This document shows positions 18,381 through 26,583 of a stretch of 64,000 bases of DNA, piece after piece. The DNA is from an uncultured Prevotella sp. (GTDB taxonomy: Bacteria; Bacteroidota; Bacteroidia; Bacteroidales; Bacteroidaceae), in assembly GCA_900550035.1 (NCBI GenBank), contig URQS01000011.1, forward strand, positions 6,275-70,274, in the 5' to 3' direction. A program made the translations under genes and the position numbers. Each line of letters begins with the position of its first letter. Position 1 is the first letter of the stretch. The notes beneath the pieces are model-generated. The model saw nothing but the letters and a program-made list of their open reading frames with translations, had not been told where the DNA came from and did no database searches.

Positions 18381-20675
18381 GTGGAAAATCTTCTTTCATC
18401 GCTCAACCCCAACCAACGTGCTGCCGTTGAATACATTGACGGAGCTCAACTTGTCATAGCTGGTGCCGGATCGGGCAAGACGCGTGTCCTTACCTACAAG
18501 ATTGCTTATCTGCTGAGTCGTGGCATGAATCCGTGGAATATTCTTGCTTTGACCTTTACGAATAAGGCTGCGCGTGAGATGAAAGACCGTATAGCTCAGT
18601 TGGTCGGTCCGGATCAGGCTCGTTATCTGAATATGGGAACATTTCATTCCGTATTCTTGCGCATACTGCGCGTTGAGGCTGAGGCGATAGGGTTGAGGTC
18701 AAACTTTACTATTTATGACGATTCCGATTCGCGTGCTCTCGTTGGTTCTATCATTAAGGAAATGCAACTTGACGACAAGGTGTACAAATCGTCGGCTGTA
18801 CTTTCTCGTATTGGAATGGCCAAAAACAATCTTATCACTCCTGATGCTTATATTTCTGATCTACAGCTGCAAGAACGTGATTTGCGTTCTAAGATGCCAC
18901 GGATAGGCGACATATATCGTATCTACGCCCAACGATGCTTGATGGCTAATGCTGTCGATTTTGACGACATGCTTCTCTTCACTTACATTCTTTTCCGTAA
19001 TCATCCCGAAGTGTGTCGCAAGTATGCTGAGAGGTTTGCTTATATACTTGTTGATGAGTATCAGGATACCAACTATGCTCAGCAGTGTATTGTCACACTT
19101 CTTACACGTGAGAATAGCCGGATTTGTGTGGTGGGAGATGATGCACAGAGTATTTATGCTTTCCGTGGAGCCAATATCGACAATATTCTGAACTTTCAAC
19201 GTCTGTATAAAGATTCCCGACTCTTTAAGCTTGAGCAGAATTATCGTAGTACGCAGAATATTGTAGGAGCAGCCAATTGTATTATCCACCACAATCGACG
19301 TCAGATAGAGAAGACGGTGTTTAGCGAAAATCCTGAGGGTGATAAGGTTGCGCTTAATATTGCTTATAGTGACAAGGAGGAGGCAGCTATAGTGGCCAAC
19401 GAAATTCGTCGACTGCACAATCGTGAGCATGTACCGTATGGAGGATTTGCCATTCTCTATCGTACCAATGCTCAGAGCCGTATATTTGAGGATGAGTTGC
19501 GTAGGCAGGGAACTCCTTACCGCATATATGGTGGAATGAGTTTCTATCAGCGTAAGGAGATAAAGGACATAATCGCTTATTTCCGACTTGTTGCCAATCC
19601 TAATGATGAGGAAGCATTAAAGCGTATCATCAACTATCCCAAACGTGGCATTGGGGCTACATCAGTGGACAAGCTTATAGTTGCAGCACGTCGCTACGAC
19701 AAGGGTCTGTGGACTGTAGTTTCAAGTCCTACTACTTTCGCACCAGAAGTAAGTGCAGCTGCAGCTCGCCGTATAGTGGCGTTTCACGACATGATTCAGA
19801 CCTATATCGACCAAAACAAGCAGACTGATGCTTATGCTCTTGGACGACTTATAATAGAACAGACGGGACTTGCTGCTGAAATTTTTTCGGGTGGCGATGA
19901 TGATGCTCAGGACAGGCGTGACAATGTAGAGGAATTTCTCTCCGGACTCCATGACTTTGTCGATTCTAAGCGTGAAGAGGACCATGCCGATGAAATATAT
20001 ATAGATCGTTTCTTGCAAGAGGTGGCTCTTATAACTGATGCTGATCGCGATACGGATAAAGATGAACGTGCCATGGTGTCGCTTATGACCATACATGCCT
20101 CTAAGGGACTTGAATTTGACACTGTCTTTGTGGTTGGTGTTGAGGAAAATTTGTTTCCCAGTCCGAGGGCTTGTGAATTCCCGCGCGAGCTGGAAGAAGA
20201 ACGCCGTTTGTTCTATGTGGCCATTACACGTGCCGAGAAGCGATGTCTGCTATCTTGTGCTAAGAGTCGTTATCAATATGGCAATATGTTGTTTAACGAG
20301 CCGAGTCGTTTCTTGCGTGAGATTGATCCGCAATGGATGAAAGTGAATGGACGACTTGCTTCAGACCGTAGCAAATTTGAGGAGAGGAATATTGGTAGCT
20401 CGCCAAATCCAATACCGGATTTGGCAAGATTCCGTAGGTTGAGTGCTCAGAAAAATGCGGTGCTTACGAGGGGGATAGAAGCTGCAAGGTCTTCGGAAAT
20501 ATCTTCTAAACAAACTATCTCAATTGGCGCTCGAATCGAACATCAGCGTTTCGGATTAGGACGCGTGGTTAGTGTCGAGGGAAGTGGTGAAAATGAGAAG
20601 GCAACAGTTGAATTTGACAATGCTGGAGTGAAGACATTGTTGCTTAAGTTTGCAAGATTTAATGTGGTAGGGTAG
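18381..20675 (+). CDS. UvrD/PcrA-type superfamily I DNA helicase
   Basis: A 764-residue 3'-5' helicase for repair and replication-conflict resolution. Motifs in order: Q motif LNPNQRAAVEY, Walker A GAGSGKTRVLTYKIAYL (near 30), LALTFTNKAAREMKDR, DEYQDTNYAQ (near 220), GDDAQSIYAFRGA, LEQNYRST, and the C-terminal MTIHASKGLEFDTVFVVGVEE and VAITRAEK. The start is GTG at 18381, giving MENLLSSLNPNQ. No ATG lies close by in frame. The C-terminal tail resembles PcrA's RNA-polymerase-binding end (IEHQRFGLGRVVSVEG). The nearby array may sit in its control region. Confidence 0.93.
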   Translation: MENLLSSLNPNQRAAVEYIDGAQLVIAGAGSGKTRVLTYKIAYLLSRGMNPWNILALTFTNKAAREMKDRIAQLVGPDQARYLNMGTFHSVFLRILRVEAEAIGLRSNFTIYDDSDSRALVGSIIKEMQLDDKVYKSSAVLSRIGMAKNNLITPDAYISDLQLQERDLRSKMPRIGDIYRIYAQRCLMANAVDFDDMLLFTYILFRNHPEVCRKYAERFAYILVDEYQDTNYAQQCIVTLLTRENSRICVVGDDAQSIYAFRGANIDNILNFQRLYKDSRLFKLEQNYRSTQNIVGAANCIIHHNRRQIEKTVFSENPEGDKVALNIAYSDKEEAAIVANEIRRLHNREHVPYGGFAILYRTNAQSRIFEDELRRQGTPYRIYGGMSFYQRKEIKDIIAYFRLVANPNDEEALKRIINYPKRGIGATSVDKLIVAARRYDKGLWTVVSSPTTFAPEVSAAAARRIVAFHDMIQTYIDQNKQTDAYALGRLIIEQTGLAAEIFSGGDDDAQDRRDNVEEFLSGLHDFVDSKREEDHADEIYIDRFLQEVALITDADRDTDKDERAMVSLMTIHASKGLEFDTVFVVGVEENLFPSPRACEFPRELEEERRLFYVAITRAEKRCLLSCAKSRYQYGNMLFNEPSRFLREIDPQWMKVNGRLASDRSKFEERNIGSSPNPIPDLARFRRLSAQKNAVLTRGIEAARSSEISSKQTISIGARIEHQRFGLGRVVSVEGSGENEKATVEFDNAGVKTLLLKFARFNVVG

Positions 20676-20698
20676 AAGTTACCTTACCACATTTTTTT
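20661..20698 (+). terminator. intrinsic terminator overlapping the helicase stop
   Basis: AATGTGGTA-G-GGTA and TACC-T-TACCACATT pair across a short loop, followed by TTTTTTT. The stem includes the last codons of the helicase. Confidence 0.82.
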
Positions 20699-20708
20699 AG
20701 CGTATTTT

Positions 20709-21638
20709 TTAGCGTACTCTCAGACGGTCGCCCACCTGAATTTCATAATCGGGCTGCAAATGATTCATCTTGTACAGACTCTTCAGTCTGATGCCGTACA
20801 ATTGGGCTATAGAGTACATGCTTTCGCCTGCTCTTACGATGTGTGGTGTACGGCGGAATTGTTTCTCGGCACGTTTTTGTTTCTTCTTTAGATAAATGAC
20901 GTCACCATTTACGAGCACGTCCTTTTTGCCACGTTCGTTATAACGAGCCAATTTGCGTGCTGAAATGCCCATCTCACGAGACAGTTCTGCGAAAGTGTCG
21001 CCTGTCTTTGCTATGACATAATAGTTCTTGTTGTAGAATTTTATTACATGTATAGAACCGTCAGGTGCAGGCTTGTCGGTTGATGCGTGGCGCGCCATAA
21101 AGCGGTCGAACGAAGTGGCGCGGTCATAACGACTGAGGCCGTACAACTCGATTATCTGTATAAGCTTTGTTGCATACTGAGGGTTTGTTGCATATCCGCA
21201 CGCCTTCAATCCACGTGCCCACGAGCGATAGTCGGTACGCTTATAGTCAAAAAGTCTGGCATAACGCGACTGTTTTGCCAGAAAACGGCTATGGTCCTCA
21301 TAGCTTTGCCGTGCATTGTCGTAGGCACGGAAGCATTCACCGCGTGCGTCGTCGTCGTGATAGACACGTCTTCCTGTCCATCCGTGGCACTTAATGCCGA
21401 AGTGATTGTTACCTGCGCGCGTCAAGTCGCTGCGTCCTGCTGCGCTTTCAAGCAGTCCTTGTGCAAGAGTGATACTGGCAGGAATGTTATAGCGCAGCAT
21501 CTGTTCTATAGCCAAATCCTTGTATTGGTCGACATATGCTTTGTAGGCTGAGTTCCATTTCATTTGTGCCATGGCTGTTGGAGAGCCGAAAATGAAGCAC
21601 ATTACGAGTATATAAGCCGTTCTCTTAAGAATATTCAT
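20709..21638 (-). CDS. exported GH73 glucosaminidase with LysM domains
   Basis: A 309-residue peptidoglycan hydrolase. A signal peptide (AYILVMCFIFGSPTAMA-Q) is followed by a GH73 N-acetylglucosaminidase domain at about residues 30-165, with PASITLAQGLLESAAGRS carrying the catalytic glutamate, then NNHFGIKCH and YEDHSRFL. Two LysM cell-wall-binding domains follow, near 200-250 and 262-309 (TPHIVRAGESMYSIAQLYG). It likely acts in cell separation or wall turnover in the periplasm. It is convergent with the helicase gene and shares its terminator region. Confidence 0.92.
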   Translation of the reverse strand: MNILKRTAYILVMCFIFGSPTAMAQMKWNSAYKAYVDQYKDLAIEQMLRYNIPASITLAQGLLESAAGRSDLTRAGNNHFGIKCHGWTGRRVYHDDDARGECFRAYDNARQSYEDHSRFLAKQSRYARLFDYKRTDYRSWARGLKACGYATNPQYATKLIQIIELYGLSRYDRATSFDRFMARHASTDKPAPDGSIHVIKFYNKNYYVIAKTGDTFAELSREMGISARKLARYNERGKKDVLVNGDVIYLKKKQKRAEKQFRRTPHIVRAGESMYSIAQLYGIRLKSLYKMNHLQPDYEIQVGDRLRVR

Positions 21639-21762
21639 GTGATTTTTGGTTGTTATTTGCTTGGTTTTGTACTTTACGCAATTATTTTATGATGTAATTG
21701 CAAAGTTACTGCTTTTCAGTAATAAAACATCAAAGAGTTTTAGGTTTTGACATAAATTTTTG

Positions 21763-21770
21763 TACCTTTG
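21763..21770 (+). promoter_or_regulatory. -7 promoter box upstream of fabD
   Basis: TACCTTTG at 21763-21770 matches TAnnTTTG. No TTTG lies at the standard 19-21 bp spacing, the closest being 13 bp upstream. The leader to the fabD ATG would be about 80 nt. Confidence 0.45.
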
Positions 21771-21786
21771 CATTTGTGTTGTTGCG

Positions 21787-21800
21787 TTGCCTATAGGCAA
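21787..21800 (+). promoter_or_regulatory. 14-bp perfect palindrome in the fabD leader
   Basis: TTGCCTATAGGCAA is a perfect dyad placed just after the expected transcription start and 54 bp before the fabD ATG. This is a plausible repressor operator, but no regulator can be named. Confidence 0.4.
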
Positions 21801-21854
21801 TGCAGTAATTAAAGAAAGATATAAATAATAAATATAGAATAATAATATAAGAAT

Positions 21855-22742
21855 ATGAAAGCATTTGTTTTCCCCGGACAGGGATCGCAGTTTGTAGGTA
21901 TGGGTAAGGACCTCTACGACAACAATGAGACAGCTAAAGAGCTCTTCGAAAAGGCCAACGAAATCCTCGGATTCCGTATTACAGACATCATGTTTGCCGG
22001 TACCGACGACGAGTTGAAGCAGACCAAGGTGACACAGCCTGCAGTATTCTTGCATAGTGTTATTTCGGCTATCTGTCTTGGCGATGACTTCGCTCCTGCA
22101 ATGGTGGCAGGCCACTCTTTGGGTGAGTTCTCTGCACTTGTTGCTGCAGGCGCACTCTCATTTGAGGATGGTGTAAAGCTCGTTGCTGCCCGTGCTATGG
22201 CTATGCAGAAGGCATGCGAGGCTGCTCCTGGCACTATGGCTGCTGTAATCGGTTTGCCCGACGAGAAGATAGAAGAAATTTGCAAGGAGTCGAGCGCTGA
22301 CGGCAACGTCGTTGTAGCTGCTAACTATAACTGCCCAGGTCAGCTCGTAATCAGTGGAAATATCGACGCTATCAATGCTGCTTGTGAGAAGCTTAAGGCT
22401 GCAGGTGCCAAGCGTGCCCTTCCTCTCAAGGTGGGCGGAGCATTCCACTCGCCCCTTATGCAGCCTGCCAAGGAGGAACTTGAGGAGGCTATCAAGGCTG
22501 TTGAAGTTAATACTCCTAAGTGTCCGGTCTACCAGAATGTAGACGGTATGCCTCATACTGACCCTGCAGAAATCAAGGCTAACCTTATAGCACAGCTTAC
22601 AAGCAGCGTTCGTTGGACAACAAGTGTGCAGAATATGATTAAGGACGGTGCCGACGACTTTACAGAGTGTGGCCCGGGCAAGGCTTTGCAGGGTATGATT
22701 GGACGTATCGACAAGAATGTCAGCGCTCACGGTATCGCCTAA
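21855..22742 (+). CDS. fabD: malonyl-CoA:ACP transacylase
   Basis: FabD moves malonyl from CoA to acyl carrier protein at the start of fatty-acid elongation, in the cytosol. The 295-residue protein has the oxyanion-hole motif FPGQGSQFVGMG at the N-terminus, the nucleophile elbow GHSLGEFSALVAAG (serine near residue 91), the malonyl-binding region around AARAMAMQKA and the catalytic-histidine motif GGAFHSPLM near 200. The usual GPGKALQGM follows at the end. It ends 6 bp before the GH13 gene, so the two are probably co-transcribed, an unusual partner for fatty-acid synthesis. Confidence 0.96.
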   Translation: MKAFVFPGQGSQFVGMGKDLYDNNETAKELFEKANEILGFRITDIMFAGTDDELKQTKVTQPAVFLHSVISAICLGDDFAPAMVAGHSLGEFSALVAAGALSFEDGVKLVAARAMAMQKACEAAPGTMAAVIGLPDEKIEEICKESSADGNVVVAANYNCPGQLVISGNIDAINAACEKLKAAGAKRALPLKVGGAFHSPLMQPAKEELEEAIKAVEVNTPKCPVYQNVDGMPHTDPAEIKANLIAQLTSSVRWTTSVQNMIKDGADDFTECGPGKALQGMIGRIDKNVSAHGIA

Positions 22743-22748
22743 ATACTT

Positions 22749-24887
22749 ATGGGACGACAGAAGATAATAATCTATCAGATATTCACCCGCCTTTTCGGCA
22801 ATCGCTCCAATGGCTGCAAGCCTGGAGGCACGATTGCCGAAAACGGATCGGGCAAGATGAGCTTCTTTACCGATGAACTGCTGCATGGCTTGCGTGCCAA
22901 GGGCTACTCACACGTGTGGTATACGGGCGTAATACGCCACGCCACCACAACCGACTATACCCAATACGACATTCCAAGCCAGCATCCAGCCATCGTCAAG
23001 GGCAAGGCGGGCTCTCCATATGCTATTGTTGATTACTACGACATCGACCCTGATTTGGCCGACGATGTCAACAATCGTATGCAGGAGTTTGAACAACTGC
23101 TCAACCGCAGCCATCGTGCCGGATTGAAGGTAATAATCGATTTTGTGCCAAACCACGTGGCTCGTCAATATCACTCTACGGCCAAGCCCGAAGGAGTGCA
23201 TGGCCTTGGCGAGGATGACGACACGTCGATGGGTTTTTCTGCTGCCAATAATTTTTACTATTGTCCAGGCACTCCGTTCAAACCACATATTGATACCTAT
23301 GCTGGTGAGGCAGAACCGTATAGCGAGTTTCCTGCCAAGGCTACAGGCAATGACCACTTCGATGCTTCGCCCTGTGTGAACGACTGGTATGAGACTGTCA
23401 AACTCAACTATGGTGTTGACTATCTCGATGCTGGTGGACGCTCTGAGCACTTTGCACCAATGCCCGACACATGGGTCAAGATGACCGCTATATTGATGTA
23501 TTGGGCAGCCAAGGGTGTTGACGGTTTCCGTTGTGATATGGCCGAGATGGTGCCTCCCGCATTTTGGCACTGGGCTATAGCCAAGGTTAAGAAGGCTTAT
23601 CCAGAGATAATCTTCGTGGCCGAGGTATATAATCCGCTCGACTACAACCGCTATGTTGATGCGGGCATGGACTACCTATATGATAAGGTGGGCATGTACG
23701 ACACAATGCGTTCTGTTGTATGCGACAATTGCCCAACATCGCAGATTACTACTGCATGGCAATGGGTGGACGGCATAAGCAGTCACATGCTCTACTTCCT
23801 CGAAAATCACGATGAGCAGCGCATAGCGAGTGACTTTTTTGCAGGTGACCCATTCAGAGCCTATCCGGCATTTGTCGTTAATGCACTGATGCGTAGCAAT
23901 CCGTTCATGATATACGCCGGACAGGAGTATGGTGAGCGTGGAATGGATCAAGAAGGATTCAGCGGACGCGACGGACGTACTACAATATTCGACTACTGGA
24001 CGGTACCTTCGCTCTATCGTGCACACGTCAGTCATTCGCTCACAGACGACGAAAAGACTTTAGCGTCACTTTACGACAAGGTACTCAACATTGCAGCTAC
24101 GGAACAGGCTATAGGCGAGGGCGATTTCTTCGACCTTATGTATGTCAACGAGCATCTTGCACAACGTCAGTATGCATTCTTGCGCAAAGCTGGCAATGAA
24201 ATGCTATTCGTAGTGGCCAACTTCGCTGACGAGCGTATGGAGTGTAGAGTTAATATCCCAACGCACGCTTTCGACTTCCTCAATATCCCTCACGACGATA
24301 TTACTGCCGATGACATGCTTGGAGGTGCACCTCTTATGGCGCTGCTCAAAAGCCAGAACTTCATTGACGTTGGTGTTGAGGCGCACAACTGTAGAATATT
24401 CAAATTCAATCTGGTTATGGATAAAGAACCAATATTCAACGAGCACAACAAGGAGGAATTTCCGCCTGCACATACAGCCGAGCATCTGCTCAATCAGACC
24501 ATGATAAGGCTGTTCGGATGTGAGCGTTCGTCAAACACCCACATCGAACGCAAGAAGAGCAAGATGACGTTCATTCTCGACCACAAACCCTCACGCAAGG
24601 AGGAAAAACTGATAGAGGACCGTATGAACGAACTTATTGCCGAAGACCTCCCCGTAACCTATGAGGTGGTAGACCGCGACCACATCCCTGCTGATGTTCA
24701 GATTGACCGTTTGCCAGACGATGCATCAGAGCAGATTCGTCTTGTTCGCATCGGCGATTACGACGTGTGTCCGTGTATCGGAAAGCATGTCCGCTCTACG
24801 GCTCAAATTGGCAAGTTCGTAATGTTGGGCACCAACTGGGACGAGATGGCGAAAGCCTTCCGTGTAAGATTCAAGATTGTGCAGTAG
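22749..24887 (+). CDS. cytosolic GH13 alpha-amylase-family enzyme
   Basis: A 712-residue glycoside hydrolase family 13 protein without signal peptide, so probably intracellular. The (beta/alpha)8 barrel carries VIIDFVPNHVAR (region I), GVDGFRCDMAEM with the nucleophile aspartate, IIFVAEVYNP with the acid/base glutamate and FLENHDEQR with the third acidic residue. A C-terminal extension of about 190 residues after the beta domain (from the FNEHNKEEFPPAH segment) contains a lysine-rich patch and a threonyl/prolyl-like region that I cannot assign; it might act in binding or oligomerisation. Likely role: breakdown of internal glycogen or imported maltodextrins. It is 6 bp from fabD. Confidence 0.88.
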   Translation: MGRQKIIIYQIFTRLFGNRSNGCKPGGTIAENGSGKMSFFTDELLHGLRAKGYSHVWYTGVIRHATTTDYTQYDIPSQHPAIVKGKAGSPYAIVDYYDIDPDLADDVNNRMQEFEQLLNRSHRAGLKVIIDFVPNHVARQYHSTAKPEGVHGLGEDDDTSMGFSAANNFYYCPGTPFKPHIDTYAGEAEPYSEFPAKATGNDHFDASPCVNDWYETVKLNYGVDYLDAGGRSEHFAPMPDTWVKMTAILMYWAAKGVDGFRCDMAEMVPPAFWHWAIAKVKKAYPEIIFVAEVYNPLDYNRYVDAGMDYLYDKVGMYDTMRSVVCDNCPTSQITTAWQWVDGISSHMLYFLENHDEQRIASDFFAGDPFRAYPAFVVNALMRSNPFMIYAGQEYGERGMDQEGFSGRDGRTTIFDYWTVPSLYRAHVSHSLTDDEKTLASLYDKVLNIAATEQAIGEGDFFDLMYVNEHLAQRQYAFLRKAGNEMLFVVANFADERMECRVNIPTHAFDFLNIPHDDITADDMLGGAPLMALLKSQNFIDVGVEAHNCRIFKFNLVMDKEPIFNEHNKEEFPPAHTAEHLLNQTMIRLFGCERSSNTHIERKKSKMTFILDHKPSRKEEKLIEDRMNELIAEDLPVTYEVVDRDHIPADVQIDRLPDDASEQIRLVRIGDYDVCPCIGKHVRSTAQIGKFVMLGTNWDEMAKAFRVRFKIVQ

Positions 24888-24987
24888 TACAGTTGCGACA
24901 ACCAAGAGAGATAAATATTATAGTAATATATCATAGTAAAAGCAATTACCATAAGGAAGATCTTTTATTAACAATAAAATTTAAATC

Positions 24988-25863
24988 ATGACAGAAAACA
25001 GACAAACACTAAACCGCAACCTTGCTCAGATGCTTAAGGGCGGTGTAATTATGGACGTTACAACTCCCGAGCAGGCTCGTATTGCACAGGAAGCTGGAGC
25101 ATGTGCCGTTATGGCATTGGAGCGCATTCCCGCAGATATCCGCGCTGCTGGTGGTGTTTCACGCATGAGTGACCCCAAGATGATCAAGGGCATTCAGGAA
25201 GCTGTTTCAATCCCGGTAATGGCCAAGTGTCGTATCGGTCATTTCGCTGAGGCACAGATTCTGCAGGCCATTGAGATTGACTATATTGACGAGAGCGAGG
25301 TGCTCTCACCGGCCGATGATGTTTACCACATCGACAAGAACAAGTTTGATGTACCTTTCGTTTGTGGTGCAAGAAATCTTGGCGAGGCTTTGCGCCGTAT
25401 TGCCGAAGGTGCTACAATGATTCGTACAAAGGGCGAGCCGGGCACTGGCGACATTGTTCAGGCAGTGCGCCACATGCGCATGATGCAGAGCGAGATTCGT
25501 CGTCTCGTCTCAATGTCTGAGGATGAGCTTTACGAGGCAGCCAAGCAGTTGCAGGTTCCTTACGATCTCGTTAAGTATGTACACGAGAATGGCAAGTTGC
25601 CGGTAGTTAACTTTGCCGCTGGTGGTGTAGCTACACCTGCCGATGCAGCTCTCATGATGCAGCTCGGAGCAGAGGGCGTATTCGTAGGTTCTGGTATCTT
25701 CAAGAGTGGTGACCCTGCAAAGCGTGCTAAGGCTATTGTTCAGGCTGTTACTAACTTCAATGATGCAAAGAAGCTTGCTGAACTCTCTGAGGACTTGGGC
25801 GAGGCCATGGTAGGCATTAACGAGCAGGAGATTCAGGTTCTCATGGCTGAAAGAGGCAAATAA
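24988..25863 (+). CDS. pdxS: pyridoxal 5'-phosphate synthase subunit PdxS
   Basis: PdxS makes PLP from ribulose/ribose 5-phosphate, glyceraldehyde 3-phosphate and the ammonia delivered by PdxT. The 291-residue barrel includes the first catalytic lysine region GGVIMDVTTPEQA, VMALERIPADIRAAGGV, the second lysine segment VMAKCRIGH, the RTKGEPGTGDI phosphate loop and NFAAGGVATPADAALMMQLG. It is followed after 8 bp by pdxT, forming the usual two-gene operon of the DXP-independent route. Confidence 0.97.
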   Translation: MTENRQTLNRNLAQMLKGGVIMDVTTPEQARIAQEAGACAVMALERIPADIRAAGGVSRMSDPKMIKGIQEAVSIPVMAKCRIGHFAEAQILQAIEIDYIDESEVLSPADDVYHIDKNKFDVPFVCGARNLGEALRRIAEGATMIRTKGEPGTGDIVQAVRHMRMMQSEIRRLVSMSEDELYEAAKQLQVPYDLVKYVHENGKLPVVNFAAGGVATPADAALMMQLGAEGVFVGSGIFKSGDPAKRAKAIVQAVTNFNDAKKLAELSEDLGEAMVGINEQEIQVLMAERGK

Positions 25864-25871
25864 TAAGTATT

Positions 25872-26456
25872 ATGAGAGTAGCCATTTTAGCTCTCCAGGG
25901 CGCGTTTATCGAGCATGAGAAAATGCTCGCGCGCCTTGGCGTTGAGACATTCGAAGTGCGCCAGCTGCGCGATTGGGAGCAGCCTAAGGACGGACTAATT
26001 ATTCCTGGTGGCGAGAGTACAGTACAGATAAAACTCTTGCGCGACCTCGGACTCTACGCTCCGGTGGCTGAAGCCATCAAGAGCGGATTGCCTGTCTTCG
26101 GAACTTGTGCCGGACTTATCATGCTTGCCAAGACACAGGATGGCGAGCCTGCCAATCGTCTCTCGACAATGGATATTGACGTGCGCCGTAATGCCTATGG
26201 CCGTCAGCTCGGCAGTTTTTATACCGAGGCCCATTTTGAGGGAGTTGGCGACGATGTGCCAATGACGTTCATTCGCGCGCCTTACATCAACGGTGTGTCG
26301 GCCGATGCCAAGACACTTGCCACTGTTGGTGGACATATTGTAGCCGCCCGTCAGGGCGCACAACTCGTTACAGCGTTTCACCCCGAGCTGAATGACGACA
26401 CACGTATACACGAATACTTCATTGACATGATTAGACAATCTAAGTCTGAAAAATAA
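25872..26456 (+). CDS. pdxT: PLP synthase glutaminase subunit PdxT
   Basis: A class I glutamine amidotransferase that hydrolyses glutamine and channels ammonia to PdxS. At 194 residues it shows the start ILALQGAFIEHEKML, the GGES motif (IIPGGESTVQ), the nucleophile loop VFGTCAGLIMLA with the catalytic cysteine near residue 79, and the histidine-glutamate pair in TAFHPEL near 174. It lies 8 bp behind pdxS. Confidence 0.96.
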   Translation: MRVAILALQGAFIEHEKMLARLGVETFEVRQLRDWEQPKDGLIIPGGESTVQIKLLRDLGLYAPVAEAIKSGLPVFGTCAGLIMLAKTQDGEPANRLSTMDIDVRRNAYGRQLGSFYTEAHFEGVGDDVPMTFIRAPYINGVSADAKTLATVGGHIVAARQGAQLVTAFHPELNDDTRIHEYFIDMIRQSKSEK

Positions 26457-26461
26457 AAAAG

Positions 26462-26573
26462 TTGAGGGTTGAGAGTTGAGAATTGAAAGTTATGATTTGT
26501 TCTTATGATAACATTTTATTTATATGTTTATCAAAGTAATCATAAATCTCAATTCTCAACTCTTAACCCTCAA
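26462..26573. repeat. 112-bp long inverted repeat with heptamer arms
   Basis: The left arm is made of seven-base steps (TTGAGGG, TTGAGAG, TTGAGAA, TTGAAAG). It pairs with the right arm, which ends in AACCCTCAA at 26565-26573, over about 30 bp with few mismatches. A second, looser stem lies inside. It separates the convergent pdxT and relA-type genes and probably ends both transcripts. Confidence 0.75.
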
Positions 26574-26583
26574 TTCTCTTTTT

